This document shows, one piece after another, positions 26,802 to 37,769 of a DNA stretch of 64,000 nt. Made by a program: the position numbers and the translations under genes. The number at the start of each line of letters is the position of its first letter. Within the stretch, counting starts at the first letter, position 1. The notes beneath the pieces were generated by a model. The model saw only the letters and a program-made list of their open reading frames with translations. It had not been told where the DNA came from and did no database searches. This DNA is from Oscillatoriophycideae cyanobacterium NC_groundwater_1537_Pr4_S-0.65um_50_18 (GTDB lineage: Bacteria; Cyanobacteriota; Cyanobacteriia; Elainellales; Elainellaceae), in the NCBI GenBank assembly GCA_016208305.1, contig JACQYI010000061.1, positions 84,070-148,069 on the forward strand. The letters run 5' to 3'.

Positions 26802-27272
26802 TACTATCCTCAGCCAGAATGTCCTTCAAGAATGTTCTAACGCTGTGAGAAAACGTTATGGATAGTTTGCGCCCTATATTCTTTTTAGCCATAATTTGCC
26901 AAAGATGCATCTCTCTGGGGTGCGATCTGAAAATTTTGCCTGCCAAATTCAAATTTCTACTAAAAGGCGTAAACGTTCAGACATATAACTTGAGAAAATG
27001 ATAAGGTGAACATTGGCTTTTGCAGGTGAGAAATGAGACATTCTTGTTCTAGAAAATCTTTATATCTCGGAGAAAACTTTGGCTTCTTTCTGTTCACAGC
27101 TTTGACTTTGCTGTTGATCAAAGCCGGAGATTTTTATGGGGCAAATGCCACGAATAGCGCTACAGCCTACAGCGCTGAATCTAATTTTCAACGAATTGCC
27201 GATCACGAGATGTTGCGGCAGTAGTACTGATTCTGTTAAGGCTTTATCAAAAGGCTCTATCAAGCTTAAGAG
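26802..27272. other. Intergenic region between the double-REC and hybrid kinase genes
   Basis: Apart from the possible small peptide at 27033-27224 nothing is recognised. On the minus strand it should carry the terminator of the hybrid kinase gene and the promoter of the double-REC gene. Confidence 0.4.
27033..27224 (+). CDS. Possible small exported peptide
   Basis: A 63-codon frame starting ATG with AGGTGAG six bases upstream. The N-terminus is basic and followed by a hydrophobic stretch (FGFFLFTALTLLLIK) and ANA, resembling a signal peptide, leaving about 30 polar residues. It is opposite in direction to its neighbours. Family not recognised; a chance frame is quite possible. Confidence 0.3.
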   Translation: MRHSCSRKSLYLGENFGFFLFTALTLLLIKAGDFYGANATNSATAYSAESNFQRIADHEMLRQ

Positions 27273-29339
27273 TCAAGGCTTGGTCAAGCGGACGATCGCT
27301 GCAACTAAATCGCCAGGGTCAAAAGGCTTAGAGAGATGCGTTTGAAACCCTGCCGCCAGCGTTCGAGCCTGATCGGCTTCTCCAGTATAGGCAGTTAGGG
27401 CAATGGCCGGAAGATTTTTTCCCTGCTCTGATCTCCGTACTTGGTAGATAAGGCTATATCCATCTTCTTCAATCATGCCGATGTCGCTCACCAGAATGTG
27501 AGGCGATAGCTCAGCGATCGCGCTCAGGGCAGCTTGGGCTGAACCTACACCCGTAACGATCGCGCCTGCCTGCTCTAGCAAGAGCTGAAGAAACTCTCTG
27601 GCATCAGGCTGGTCTTCTACGACAAGAACTTGCAGTCCGGTTAAGGGCCGAATGCCAGAGGGTGCTGGGGCTGTCGGATTTTTGGCTGTAGGAGGTTTTG
27701 AATCGGTTGGGTGTTCGCTTGTGGGTGGGGGTTCGCTTGTAGGCAGAGGGAGCGTAGGTGTGGGGAGCGTGGGTAATTCGAGGGTAAATGTGGCACCTTG
27801 GCCTTTGCCGGGACTGGTCGCTGTGACGGTACCTTGGTGTAGCGTGACCAAATGATGCACGATCGCTAATCCCAATCCTAGACCGCCTTGTCCGCGCGTG
27901 CGGCTGCTGTCGGCTTGTCGAAAGCGATCGAAAATGTAGGGTAAAAAGTCTATCGGAATGCCAATCCCTGTATCTGTGACCTGCATTTGGACTTGAGCAC
28001 CGACCTGCCTCAGGGATAATTCTACCTTGCCCCCTGGAGGTGTAAATTTGATGGCGTTAGACAGAAGATTTCCCACGATTTGCTGCATGCGCATGGCATC
28101 TGCCCAGACAGGCTCGATCGCAGGATCGAGGTCGGCCTGGATTTGAATGGTTCTTGCTGCCGCTAAGGGAGTTGCTGTATCTAGAGCCGCTTCTACAATG
28201 GGCACCAGAGAGAGCGCGGCACAATTGAGCTGAAGCTTACCCTGAATAATTTGAGAGACATCGAGAATATCTGCAATTAGGGCGGCTTGGAGTTCGGCGT
28301 TGCGTTCGATGGTTTCTAGTGCTCGCGCTATCTTTTCAGGTTCTAGGGAACGGGAACGCAGCAGTTTTGCCCAACCCAGAATAGAGTTGAGTGGCGTGCG
28401 CAGTTCGTGGGAAAGCACCGCTAAAAATTCATCCTTCATGCGGTTGAGGGTTTCTGCCTCTTGGCGTGCTGCCTGTTCACGAATGAGTTGGAATTGCGCT
28501 TCTTGTGCCTGTTTGCGCTCGGTGATATCTTCGATCGTTCCCACATGTCCAATCAATTCGCCCTTGTCAGAAATCATAGGCGCAGACCGAACGCTAACCC
28601 AGCGAGTCACCTTTGCCTGGGGCTGAAAGCGGTACTCAATAACAGACGCTTGATGGCAATGGTCAAGATTGCCCCATTCGGTAGAGACTTGAGCAAGTAC
28701 CCGTTCGCGATCGTCTGGGTGAATAAAATTTGTCCATCCTTTGTCTAGACTTTCTGCCAAACTAAACCCACAAATCGCCTGACATCGAGGATTTGTATAG
28801 GTAAATCTTCCTTCTAAATCGGTGAGAAAAATACCAATGGGTGAGCAGGCGCTTAGAGAGCGAAACTGTTCTTCGCTGCGCTTAAGCTGCTCGTTAGCTG
28901 CCATTAGTTGCGCAGTTTGCTGCTTTAGGATCTCTGTTTTTTGATAGAGTTCAACAAATACTTCGACTTTGGAGAGCAGCGTTTCTGGTTCGATCGGCTT
29001 GAACAAATAGTCTACGGCCTTGAGCGAATATCCCCTGAAAACAAAGTCATCGCTGGTGTTAAAGGCGGTGAGAAAAATAATGGGCGTATTGTGCGATCGC
29101 TGGCGTTGACGAATCAGAGTTGCTGTTTCAAACCCATCCATTTGGGGCATCTGCACATCTAGAAGAATCACCGCAAAGTCCTGCTCAAGCAAGCATTTCA
29201 AAGCTTCCATTCCTGATTTTGCCGTGACAAGATTTTGCCCTAGCTGCTCCAAGATGGCTGTTAATGCGACTAGGTTTTCAGGATGGTCATCGACCAGGAG
29301 GATATTAACTTTGGGTTGATTCAGCAGTTGATTCAACAT
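27273..29339 (-). CDS. REC-PAS-histidine kinase-REC hybrid sensor
   Basis: A soluble hybrid kinase of 688 residues from ATG 29339. Domains in order: REC (about 3-125, VILLDVQMPQMDG), coiled coil, PAS/PAC (160-280), HisKA with the phospho-His near 311 ([11 protein letters not shown]), HATPase (about 405-520; GGLGLGLAIV), a Pro/Thr-rich linker (about 525-565), and a C-terminal REC (570-685, ILVSDIGMIEEDG). No membrane segments, so it responds to phosphorylation of its own N-terminal REC or to cytoplasmic signals. The frame is open to TTG 29384. It follows the 1780-aa kinase gene by about 80-130 bp and is likely cotranscribed. Confidence 0.9.
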   Translation of the reverse strand: MLNQLLNQPKVNILLVDDHPENLVALTAILEQLGQNLVTAKSGMEALKCLLEQDFAVILLDVQMPQMDGFETATLIRQRQRSHNTPIIFLTAFNTSDDFVFRGYSLKAVDYLFKPIEPETLLSKVEVFVELYQKTEILKQQTAQLMAANEQLKRSEEQFRSLSACSPIGIFLTDLEGRFTYTNPRCQAICGFSLAESLDKGWTNFIHPDDRERVLAQVSTEWGNLDHCHQASVIEYRFQPQAKVTRWVSVRSAPMISDKGELIGHVGTIEDITERKQAQEAQFQLIREQAARQEAETLNRMKDEFLAVLSHELRTPLNSILGWAKLLRSRSLEPEKIARALETIERNAELQAALIADILDVSQIIQGKLQLNCAALSLVPIVEAALDTATPLAAARTIQIQADLDPAIEPVWADAMRMQQIVGNLLSNAIKFTPPGGKVELSLRQVGAQVQMQVTDTGIGIPIDFLPYIFDRFRQADSSRTRGQGGLGLGLAIVHHLVTLHQGTVTATSPGKGQGATFTLELPTLPTPTLPLPTSEPPPTSEHPTDSKPPTAKNPTAPAPSGIRPLTGLQVLVVEDQPDAREFLQLLLEQAGAIVTGVGSAQAALSAIAELSPHILVSDIGMIEEDGYSLIYQVRRSEQGKNLPAIALTAYTGEADQARTLAAGFQTHLSKPFDPGDLVAAIVRLTKP

Positions 29340-29370
29340 ATACACCGGAAAATCATATACACCGGAAACT
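29337..29370 (-). repeat. 17-bp tandem duplication over a start codon
   Basis: Two adjacent 17-bp units (CATATACACCGGAAAAT and CATATACACCGGAAACT on the plus strand) differ at one base. The left unit contains the start codon of the hybrid kinase, so the start/ribosome-site region is duplicated. Confidence 0.75.
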
Positions 29371-29465
29371 CTAGAGACACCCAAAAAACAAATGCATCAG
29401 AAAGTACAGAGACATGGGAAAAGAATACGAGTCGATCGATATTTGACTCCTCTTAGGGGATGTTT

Positions 29466-32400
29466 TTAGGAAGACATATACTCGCGCAGGAGGAATAAAA
29501 GCTGCTCAACATCAACAGGTTTGGTGATATAGTCAGAGGCTCCCGCTTCAAGACATTTTTCGCGATCGCCCTTCATGGCTTTGGCTGTGAGGGCAATCAT
29601 GGGTAGCGATCGAAATTGCTCAATCTGACGAATGGCCTGCATGGTTTCGTAGCCATCCATTTCAGGCATCATTAAGTCCATCAGCACCAGCTCGATATCT
29701 GAGTTATTCTGCAACTGAGTCAGCCCATCTCGACCGTTTTCGGCATAGATGACCTGAATCTGATACTGCTCTAAAAGGCTAGTGAGAGCAAAGATATTAC
29801 GGACATCATCATCGACAATGAGAACTTTCTTGCCTGCTAAAATTTCATTGCTTTGCGTTTCATAGCCTTGTGTTTCATGACCTTGCGTTTCATAGCCTTG
29901 CGTTTCATAGCCTTGCGATCGCGTGATGGGTCGCTGGGGTTGAGGCTGTTGTGTTATGGGAGGCTGGGGCGCTGGGTTCTGATCTAGCAGGTTGGCCTGA
30001 ACCCGATGCAGGAATAGTGCAGTTTCGGCTAGCAGTCGTTCGGGCGATCGCGCATCTTTGAGAATAATCGTGTCAGAAATCTGCCGCAGATCGTTCTCTT
30101 CCTCAGGCACCAACTCTTTGCCAGTGTAGATAATAATCGGCAAATCTGCCAAGGCAGGGTTTTGCTTGATCCGTTCGATTAACTCTACGCCTGCCATGTC
30201 GGGCAGCATCAGATCCACGACGATACAGTCAAACGGAGTGGAGTTAAGTATTTCTAGCGCTGCCGCTCCTCGCTCTACAGAGGCGACATTGAGATCGCTA
30301 CTGTGCAGCAATTCCACTAAGCTCTGGCGCTGGAGGTCGTCATCTTCAACCACCAGCAAATTTTTCACCGATCGCTCAACAACTTCTTTAATATCCTCTA
30401 AGGCGTCCAGCAGGGTTTCACGACTGACGGGCTTTTGCAAAAAGGCGATCGCGCCCATTTGCAAACTGCGCTGCTGCTCTTCTTCAACCGACATGATGTG
30501 AACTGGAATATGCCGCGTGTCTGGGTCGTGCTTGAGGCGATCCAATACCGTCCAGCCATCCATGCCGGGTAGCCGAATGTCTAACATAATGGCCTGGGGC
30601 TTGAACTCCTGCACCATCCTTAACCCGACATCGCTACGGGCGGCGATGAGTCCTTTGAAACCTTGCTGTCGGGCAATATCGAGCAGGATACGGGCGAACT
30701 TGAGGTCGTCTTCGATGATTAACAAAACGCGATCGTTGGGTTGCAAGGCTCCCCGATCATCGACGATCTCCGGCAATGTGGATGCAGAAGCAGGTAAAAG
30801 GGAAGTGGAGTGAGATTCGATCGCGCCCCACATTTGCCGCTCTCTGCGGGGAAAGGCCAACTCTTCACGATTTTCAGAAGCACCATAGGTTTGGGGCAGA
30901 TAAAGCGTAAAGGTGCTGCCTTGACCCATTTGGCTCACCAGAACAATTTCGCCGCCCAAAAGCTGTGCAATTTCGCGGCTGATGGATAGCCCTAAACCTG
31001 TGCCCCCATATTTGCGGGAGGTCGTACCATCGGCCTGTTGAAAGGCTTCAAAGATGACCTGCTGTTTGTCAGGTGCAATGCCGATGCCCGTATCGCGTAC
31101 CGTAAAGGCGATCACGTTACTGGCGCGATTAAGCGCTTCGTGACTGGCGCTCCAGCCTTGGGTGGCCACGCTAATTTGCAGACTGACTTGACCTTGCTCA
31201 GTGAACTTAAAAGCGTTGGACAAAAGATTTTTCAGCACCTGTTGCAGCCGTTTGGAATCGGTATAGAGACTGTGCGGCAGGCGATCGTCGAGCTGGATGA
31301 GAAAGTCGAGGTTGCGATCGATGGCAATTTGCCGGAAGGTGCGATCGAGATGTCCTTGCAGTTCGGTAAACAAGGTCTGATCGAGATTGACCGACATGGT
31401 ACCGGACTCAATCTTCGCTAGATCGAGAATGTCGTTGATCAGCGCCAGCAGGTCGTTGCCTGATGAGTAAATGGTGCGGGCATATTCAACTTGTTTTTCG
31501 GTGAGGTTCTCAGCGCTGTTGTCTCCTAGCAACCGCGCCAAAATTAGCAGGCTGTTGAGCGGAGTCCGCAACTCATGGGACATGTTCGCCAAGAACTCTG
31601 ACTTATATTTAGAGGTCATGGCCAGCTGCTTTGCCTTCTCTTCTAGAGACTGACGAGCCTGCTCAATTTCGCTGTTCTTTCGCTCGACCTCACGGTTTTG
31701 TACCACCAAAAGCTCGGCTTTTTCTTCTAGATCATCATTGGTTTGCTGAAGCTGCTCTTGCTGGTTTTTCAGCAGTTCTTCTGAAGCTCGCAATGACTGT
31801 GCCTGCTGTTCTAGGCGCTGGTTGGTTTCAGTTAGCTCTTTTTGCTGAGTCTGCAATTCTTCGGCAAGAGATTGAGACTGCTTCAGCAATTCCTCAGTTC
31901 GCATACTGGCGGCGATCGTATTGAGGACGATGGCGATACTCTCCGTTAGCTGATCAAAGAAGGTGAGGTGAATCTCGTTAAACCGATTGAAGGATGCTAG
32001 CTCGACGACAGCCGTGACCTGTCCTTCAAAGAGGACAGGTAAAACGACGACATTGCGGGGTGTTGACTCTCCTAAGCCAGAGCTAATGGTGATATAGTTT
32101 TCGGGCACTTCTGTCAGCAGAATCCGCTCTTTCTCTAGGGCACATTGTCCGACTAGCCCTTCGCCCACATGAAAACGATTGGCCAGATGCTTGCGTTCGC
32201 GGTAGGCGTAGGTGGTGAGCAGCTTGAGATAGGCCGAATGCTCGTTGCCTTCCATCAGATAAAAGACGCCATGCTGAGCCGAAACCAAGGGAGCCAGCTC
32301 TGACAAAATCAATCGAGAAACGGTTTCTAGATCACGCTGTCCCTGCAACATGCGTGTAAATTTCGCCAGGTTGGTTTTCAGCCAGTCTTGCTCGGTATTT

Positions 32401-34808
32401 TTCTGAGTTGTTTCTCGCAGATTGGCAATCATCTGGTTGATGTTGTCTTTGAGAATTGCGACTTCACCCTCTGCGGCAACGGCGATCGATCGGGTTAGGT
32501 CGCCTTTGGTCACAGCCGTAGCCACCTCTGCGATCGCTCTTACCTGCGTGGTCAGGTTTGCGGCCAGTTCGTTAACGTTGTCGGTGAGGTCGCGCCAGGT
32601 GCCTGCGGCTCCGGGTACTTTGGCCTGACCGCCCAGCTTGCCTTCAATTCCCACTTCGCGGGCAACGGTCGTCACCTGATCGGCAAAGGTGGCTAGCGTG
32701 TCAATCATTTCATTAATCGTGTCGGCCAGGGTTTCAATTTCCCCTTTGGCATCTAGCATCAGCTTGCGCTTAAGGTCACCATTGGCGACAGCCGTCACAA
32801 CTTTGGCGATGCCCCGCACCTGTGCCGTCAGGTTGCCTGCCATTGAGTTAACGTTGTCCGTTAGGTCTTTCCAGGTGCCCGCCACCCCTGTGACCTGCGC
32901 CTGACCACCCAATTTGCCTTCCGTTCCCACCTCACGGGCGACTCGCGTTACCTCTGAGGCAAAGGAGCTGAGCTGATCTACCATCGTGTTAATGGTGTTC
33001 TTCAGATCAAGAATCTCGCCTTTCACATCCACCGTGATTTTTTTGGAGAGGTTGCCATTGGCGATCGCGGTTGCCACTTCGGCAATGTTGCGCACCTGTG
33101 CCGTCAGGTTGCCTGCCATTGAGTTAACGTTGTCTGTCAGGTCTTTCCAGGTGCCGCCTACCCCCCGCACGTAAGCCTGCACCCCCAGCTTGCCTTCGGA
33201 GCCGACCTCACGGGCAACCCGCGTTACCTCTGAGGCAAAGGAGTTGAGCTGATCCACCATGGTGTTAATGGTGTTCTTCAGCTCCAGGATTTCGCCCTTA
33301 ACGTCCACCGTAATTTTTTTGGAGAGGTCGCCATTCGCCACTGCTGTCGTCACTTCGGCAATGTTGCGCACCTGGGCTGTTAAGCTGCCCGCCATGAAGT
33401 TAACGGAGTCTGTCAAGTCTTTCCAGGTGCCTGCCACGCCGCGCACATCGGCCTGCACCCCCAGCTTGCCTTCGGAACCCACCTCACGAGCGACCCGTGT
33501 CACCTCTGAGGCAAAAGAACTCAACTGATCGACCATGATGTTGATCGTGTTCTTTAGCTCTAGAATCTCGCCTTTAACCTGAACCGTAATTTTTTTGGAG
33601 AGGTCGCCATTGGCGATCGCGGTTGCCACTTCGGCAATGTTGCGGACTTGTCCGGTGAGGTTGCCTGCCATCGAGTTAACGTTGTCCGTCAGGTCTTTCC
33701 AGGTGCCCGCTACGCCAGGAACTTGTGCTTGGCCGCCCAGCTTGCCTTCAGAACCCACTTCGCGAGCCACCCGTGTTACTTCTGAGGCAAAGGAGTTGAG
33801 CTGATCCACCATGATGTTGATCGTGTTCTTTAGCTCTAGAATCTCGCCCTTCACATCCACCGTGATTTTTTTGGAGAGGTCGCCATTGGCGATCGCGGTT
33901 GCCACTTCGGCAATGTTACGGACTTGCCCGGTGAGGTTGCCTGCCATCGAGTTGACATTGTCCGTCAGGTCTTTCCAGGTACCCGCCACTCCCGAAACTT
34001 CGGCCTGTACCCCCAACTTACCTTCGGAACCCACTTCACGAGCCACCCGCGTCACTTCTGAGGCAAAGGAGTTGAGCTGATCGACCATGATGTTGATCGT
34101 GTTCTTTAGCTCCAGAATTTCGCCTTTCACATCTACCGTAATTTTTTTGGAGAGGTCGCCATTCGCCACTGCCGTGGTCACTTCGGCAATGTTGCGCACC
34201 TGCGCCGTCAGGTTGCCTGCCATCAAGTTGACGGAGTCTGTCAAGTCTTTCCAGGTGCCTGCCACCCCCGGAACTTCGGCCTGTACCCCCAGCTTACCTT
34301 CAGTTCCGACCTCACGGGCGACTCGCGTGACCTCTGAGGCAAAGGAGTTGAGCTGATCAACCATCGTATTGACAATCGTGGCTGTTTGCAGAAACTCGCC
34401 TTTTAAAGGTCTGCCACCAATGCCAGAGGCGATCGTTTGGGAGAGGTCGCCATTGGCCACTGCCCGGATCACTCTTGCCGTTTCAGCCGTGGGCTGTACC
34501 AAGTCGGTGATCATGGTATTGACAGAGGTGACGCAGGCTTTCCAAGAGCCTTTGGCGCTGCCCAGAGAGGCTCGCTCGTCAATCTTTCCTTCTTTGCCGA
34601 CGATCGTGCCAACATGCTCTAGTTCTGCGGTTAGCCGCTCGTTCATCTCAATAATGTCATTCAGGGTGCTGGCGATTTTCCCGGCAATGCCTGTTTGGTC
34701 GGCTGACATCCGAGCCGAGAAGTTCCCTTTTTTGACTTCTGTGAGCGTTCTGAGCAGCTGTTTGAGATCGAGACTATCGGCTTCGAGGGTGGCTTGAGCG
34801 GTTGACAT
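29466..34808 (-). CDS. Giant poly-HAMP hybrid histidine kinase (Nik1-like)
   Basis: A cytoplasmic 1780-residue hybrid kinase. Residues 10-800 are tandem HAMP units: one divergent unit, then eight repeats of 92 residues, each with a NGDLS-type motif, WKDLTD, and VTRVAREVG. Then GAF (about 815-960), a long coiled coil (965-1060), HisKA with phospho-His1078 ([11 protein letters not shown]), HATPase (about 1170-1300; TGLGLSIS), and three REC domains (about 1356-1475, 1483-1600, 1658-1778). The architecture parallels fungal group III kinases (Nik1/Os-1) that sense osmotic stress through poly-HAMP. The start ATG has AAGGA upstream. The linker before the last REC contains GYETQ repeats encoded by a 15-bp minisatellite. 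First of three phosphorelay genes. Confidence 0.93.
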   Translation of the reverse strand: MSTAQATLEADSLDLKQLLRTLTEVKKGNFSARMSADQTGIAGKIASTLNDIIEMNERLTAELEHVGTIVGKEGKIDERASLGSAKGSWKACVTSVNTMITDLVQPTAETARVIRAVANGDLSQTIASGIGGRPLKGEFLQTATIVNTMVDQLNSFASEVTRVAREVGTEGKLGVQAEVPGVAGTWKDLTDSVNLMAGNLTAQVRNIAEVTTAVANGDLSKKITVDVKGEILELKNTINIMVDQLNSFASEVTRVAREVGSEGKLGVQAEVSGVAGTWKDLTDNVNSMAGNLTGQVRNIAEVATAIANGDLSKKITVDVKGEILELKNTINIMVDQLNSFASEVTRVAREVGSEGKLGGQAQVPGVAGTWKDLTDNVNSMAGNLTGQVRNIAEVATAIANGDLSKKITVQVKGEILELKNTINIMVDQLSSFASEVTRVAREVGSEGKLGVQADVRGVAGTWKDLTDSVNFMAGSLTAQVRNIAEVTTAVANGDLSKKITVDVKGEILELKNTINTMVDQLNSFASEVTRVAREVGSEGKLGVQAYVRGVGGTWKDLTDNVNSMAGNLTAQVRNIAEVATAIANGNLSKKITVDVKGEILDLKNTINTMVDQLSSFASEVTRVAREVGTEGKLGGQAQVTGVAGTWKDLTDNVNSMAGNLTAQVRGIAKVVTAVANGDLKRKLMLDAKGEIETLADTINEMIDTLATFADQVTTVAREVGIEGKLGGQAKVPGAAGTWRDLTDNVNELAANLTTQVRAIAEVATAVTKGDLTRSIAVAAEGEVAILKDNINQMIANLRETTQKNTEQDWLKTNLAKFTRMLQGQRDLETVSRLILSELAPLVSAQHGVFYLMEGNEHSAYLKLLTTYAYRERKHLANRFHVGEGLVGQCALEKERILLTEVPENYITISSGLGESTPRNVVVLPVLFEGQVTAVVELASFNRFNEIHLTFFDQLTESIAIVLNTIAASMRTEELLKQSQSLAEELQTQQKELTETNQRLEQQAQSLRASEELLKNQQEQLQQTNDDLEEKAELLVVQNREVERKNSEIEQARQSLEEKAKQLAMTSKYKSEFLANMSHELRTPLNSLLILARLLGDNSAENLTEKQVEYARTIYSSGNDLLALINDILDLAKIESGTMSVNLDQTLFTELQGHLDRTFRQIAIDRNLDFLIQLDDRLPHSLYTDSKRLQQVLKNLLSNAFKFTEQGQVSLQISVATQGWSASHEALNRASNVIAFTVRDTGIGIAPDKQQVIFEAFQQADGTTSRKYGGTGLGLSISREIAQLLGGEIVLVSQMGQGSTFTLYLPQTYGASENREELAFPRRERQMWGAIESHSTSLLPASASTLPEIVDDRGALQPNDRVLLIIEDDLKFARILLDIARQQGFKGLIAARSDVGLRMVQEFKPQAIMLDIRLPGMDGWTVLDRLKHDPDTRHIPVHIMSVEEEQQRSLQMGAIAFLQKPVSRETLLDALEDIKEVVERSVKNLLVVEDDDLQRQSLVELLHSSDLNVASVERGAAALEILNSTPFDCIVVDLMLPDMAGVELIERIKQNPALADLPIIIYTGKELVPEEENDLRQISDTIILKDARSPERLLAETALFLHRVQANLLDQNPAPQPPITQQPQPQRPITRSQGYETQGYETQGHETQGYETQSNEILAGKKVLIVDDDVRNIFALTSLLEQYQIQVIYAENGRDGLTQLQNNSDIELVLMDLMMPEMDGYETMQAIRQIEQFRSLPMIALTAKAMKGDREKCLEAGASDYITKPVDVEQLLFLLREYMSS
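29858..29917 (-). repeat. 15-bp minisatellite, four units, inside the poly-HAMP kinase
   Basis: Four in-frame units of TTTCATAGCCTTGCG (plus strand), with small differences in the first two, encode the pentapeptide [10 protein letters not shown] in the linker before the last REC domain. Length change by whole units would keep the frame. Confidence 0.85.
32430..34480 (-). repeat. 276-bp tandem repeats encoding HAMP units
   Basis: The word TTTTTTTGGAGAGG recurs on the plus strand at 33038, 33314, 33590, 33866 and 34142, exactly 276 bp apart, and the surrounding sequence is nearly identical between units. Two more divergent units lie to the left. The third-codon-position identity indicates recent duplication or gene conversion. 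Confidence 0.9.
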
Positions 34809-35278
34809 CGCTTGATCCTTTGTGGAGGAGTTTCAGGCAGCTCAAAACCTGAGAGCAGATTGGTATCTCTCTACGCAGCCATTTTTCTATCAAAAACGGC
34901 GTAAAAAACCCATAGTGAGATTTTGCCTCAGGTAAAGCTCACCCTATTATCTACAAAATTGCTGATATGTGAGTCTATCCTAAGGTGGATGTCACAAAAT
35001 TCACTCACGCCTTAGATGTTGAATTCATTCAAAAGGTCAGTACCCGTAAGAGATATATCGTTGGCTAGATTTTGCTATAATTAGCTAAATTTTGCCGCAA
35101 ATGCTCCCCTCAGCAGATGTAATTGCGCTGAGTTCAGAGTCAAAAAACCGAGTCAGACTCCATAGAAAATTCTAGGTTAAGTCTTTCATCAAGAGTCTCT
35201 TGTAAAAACAACCTACTCAAAAATAACGGTTTCAGGATTTTTGTACAGTCAATCAGACAACATCATTCTATCTATTTT
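34809..35278. other. AT-rich intergenic region
   Basis: Separates the poly-HAMP kinase (reading left) from the end of the acyltransferase gene, so it should contain the promoter for the phosphorelay operon. No gene seen. A direct repeat GCTAGATTTTGC / GCTAAATTTTGC flanks a TATAATTAG around 35064-35094. Confidence 0.4.
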
Positions 35279-36439
35279 TTAGGTTAATGTTTGTTTTCTG
35301 TAAATTTTCGCAATTAGAGTTCTTCCAAGAGCAATGCCTGGTTTTTCCACGTACTTGAAAAGCAGAAAGGCAGCAAAATAAGTTAGAGGAGCTACTAGTG
35401 TAAACAGAATAGTCGCTCGTGTAATGGCAGGTAAGGATAAGTAAAATTCATACTGAGTCAACATTGCTCCTAGGGGAGCTAAGAGCAGCATGTGAAATAA
35501 ATAAACTGCATAGGAAGTGTCTGATGAGAACTTTGCAAGACGACTCCCTAAATTTTGATGAACGAGTGTAATAAGTTTACTTATCCTTAAAGAGTCATTA
35601 TTTTTATCATAAAAAATAAGTGCGCAAATTAAAACGACTATAAAAATAATAAAACCAGCCTTTCTGCTATAAGTCGTTAGCACAAGAGCAAGGCTCACCA
35701 GATAAGCTGAGGTAAGCGGGTTTCTTAATCTAAAGAAGAAAGCTTCTGCTAATAAAATGCCTATGACAAAGAAATTTATTTTTAACAGCAAAAATGAAGG
35801 CTGCCCATAGTAGCTTAGAATTGCCTCATTAGCAAAAAAACTAACAACTGCCAAGAAAATAGCAATCCAGAAATAAGAGAATTTTCTAAGCAATAACATG
35901 ACAAATGGGAATGCAATGTAAAACTGCATTTCCAGACTTAGGCTCCAATCAGGAATAATTAAAGAATTCTCGTATCTTGGAAATATGCCAGATGTAAATG
36001 TTATGTGTGTAAATAGCTCAAGAGGATCTAGGGGTTGTATGTTGAATGTAGTGGTACTTAGCTTATTTAGTAGATTGGGATCAATGCTTGGTATTTGACG
36101 CACTACCTCCTTACAGAAGTCAAAGTAGTCTTTGAATATAAATGAAGGAATTAATAAGAGATAGTATAAGGGAGCGATCCTAAAGAAGCGACGAAGATAA
36201 AACTTATACCAAGTTTGCGACGATTCCCAAGGCTGAGATTTTTCACGATAGCGGTAGTGAAAAGCCATCAAAAATCCAGAAATAATCATAAAAATATCCA
36301 CTGCAAGAGCGGCTGATTTTATTGGCCCGTCCCAGGCGGCAAAACCCACGCAATGCGCTAGCATAACCCATGCAGCAGCAAGGCCACGTAAGCCATCTAG
36401 AAATGAAAACCAATCTTTGTTTGTTGAGCTGTTAGCCAT
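35279..36439 (-). CDS. Acyltransferase family 3 (OafA-like O-acyltransferase)
   Basis: A polytopic inner-membrane enzyme of 386 residues with about ten helices. The family opening FLDGLRGLAAAWVMLAHC contains the conserved Arg and His; FMIISGFLMAFHYRYRE is the second signature. Such proteins O-acetylate or succinylate surface polysaccharides using cytoplasmic acyl-CoA. The start is ATG 36439 with GGAG further upstream; the frame extends to TTG 36475. Last gene of the leftward polysaccharide run. Confidence 0.88.
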   Translation of the reverse strand: MANSSTNKDWFSFLDGLRGLAAAWVMLAHCVGFAAWDGPIKSAALAVDIFMIISGFLMAFHYRYREKSQPWESSQTWYKFYLRRFFRIAPLYYLLLIPSFIFKDYFDFCKEVVRQIPSIDPNLLNKLSTTTFNIQPLDPLELFTHITFTSGIFPRYENSLIIPDWSLSLEMQFYIAFPFVMLLLRKFSYFWIAIFLAVVSFFANEAILSYYGQPSFLLLKINFFVIGILLAEAFFFRLRNPLTSAYLVSLALVLTTYSRKAGFIIFIVVLICALIFYDKNNDSLRISKLITLVHQNLGSRLAKFSSDTSYAVYLFHMLLLAPLGAMLTQYEFYLSLPAITRATILFTLVAPLTYFAAFLLFKYVEKPGIALGRTLIAKIYRKQTLT

Positions 36440-36557
36440 AGTCTTTACATGTCTCCACAAAAAATTATTAGCCAACAGAATTTGGGTCGCATCACAGCAC
36501 TTGACTATTCAGTAAGTCAAAGCCTCTAAATTTTTCTACTTTTGCTTATCTGTTAGC

Positions 36558-37697
36558 TTACTGAGCTTGTTTCTTGGCAATGTTGGAGTAAAGTTTGAAG
36601 TACTGACTTGCGATCGTTGCTTGAGAAAATCGGAGATCTCTATTAGCTTGACTATTGTTAGGTTGATGGATGGCTGTAATAATTGCCTGGCCTAGGTTGT
36701 TAGCAGCATCTTTCTGTAAATTAAAGTAGGTGCAGTTGTCAGCAGAGATTTCTCGCAGAATAGGAATATCAGAGCAAACAGCCTGACATCCAAGATGCAG
36801 CGCTTCTGCTAAAGGTAGACAGAAGCCTTCTGTCGATGAAGCTACTACGTAAAGGAGTGCATGCTGATATAGCCAAGACAATTGTTGGTCGCTAATTGAG
36901 GAGAGAAATCGCACTTGCGATTTGAGTTGAAGATCTTCAACCTGTTGCTGGAGGCTGTCTGTTTCAGGCCCAGGGCTTCCAACTAGGATGAGTTCTACAT
37001 CTTGATTCAGTTTTCCACTCCTCAAAAGTTCAGCAAACGTTTGAATGAGTATGTCTAAGTTTTTATTTTTACGATGTTGTGCAACTGATAGTAAGAAGGC
37101 AAAATTTTCCCTATTCTTAAAGATTTCAGGACATTCAGGTGTGACTTTACTAAAGTCTACTAAGTTGTAAGTGACAGATACTTCCTTGTGAGAGAAGTTT
37201 CTTGGAAAAAAGAATTTGAGCAGCTTTAATGTCTCTTGAGAAACGCAAGTTAGTCCGTCGCTCTGAGTAATGCACTGTCGGAGAAATAAGCGATTGAAGA
37301 TTGCTTGGACTCGTCCAAAATTTTCTGGACATTCGTAGGGATATAGATCGTGAATGGTCGCGACTACAGGACAACTAAAGCGCGATCGAAAAAAAGGTAG
37401 AGGGAATGACAAATGTACGATATCAGGACACAGTTGGTTAGCTAACTTTGGAAGCCCAAACAGGTACCAGAGATTGCGTGTGCTTGAGCGGTTCTGGATA
37501 TCTACGTCAATAATTTTGATCTTTGGGGAAGAGAGCGCGAATGTCGTTTCAAAATAATGACGCTGCCATGCTCCTGTGACTAGCGTGACTTGACTGACTT
37601 CAGACAGATTGGCTAGACAGAGGGCAAGGTTGGCTGCATGTCTACAAACCCCTGTTGGCTTGGTGGGTCGATGTAAAACTGCGATCAGTATATGCAT
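36558..37697 (-). CDS. Glycosyltransferase family 4
   Basis: A GT-B glycosyltransferase of 379 residues. N-terminal acceptor-domain motifs include PTGVCRHAANL and PVVATIHDLYPYECPENFG; the C-terminal donor domain shows LLSVAQHRKNKNLDILI and the EX7E motif in STEGFCLPLAEALHLGC. Retaining mechanism, nucleotide-sugar donor not predictable. Probably adds one sugar of the repeat unit on the cytoplasmic side. Confidence 0.85.
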   Translation of the reverse strand: MHILIAVLHRPTKPTGVCRHAANLALCLANLSEVSQVTLVTGAWQRHYFETTFALSSPKIKIIDVDIQNRSSTRNLWYLFGLPKLANQLCPDIVHLSFPLPFFRSRFSCPVVATIHDLYPYECPENFGRVQAIFNRLFLRQCITQSDGLTCVSQETLKLLKFFFPRNFSHKEVSVTYNLVDFSKVTPECPEIFKNRENFAFLLSVAQHRKNKNLDILIQTFAELLRSGKLNQDVELILVGSPGPETDSLQQQVEDLQLKSQVRFLSSISDQQLSWLYQHALLYVVASSTEGFCLPLAEALHLGCQAVCSDIPILREISADNCTYFNLQKDAANNLGQAIITAIHQPNNSQANRDLRFSQATIASQYFKLYSNIAKKQAQ

Positions 37698-37769
37698 AGT
37701 TATGGCATAGCGTTAACGACATAGCAAAAAATATTGAAAAGTTAGGAGTAGTGAATTCTCCATGAAAAT

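Noticed and set aside
33259..34797. Series of long plus-strand open frames of about 89 codons spaced 276 bp apart
   Set aside because: They are antisense shadows of the HAMP repeats; their periodicity comes from the repeat, and they have no independent start context.
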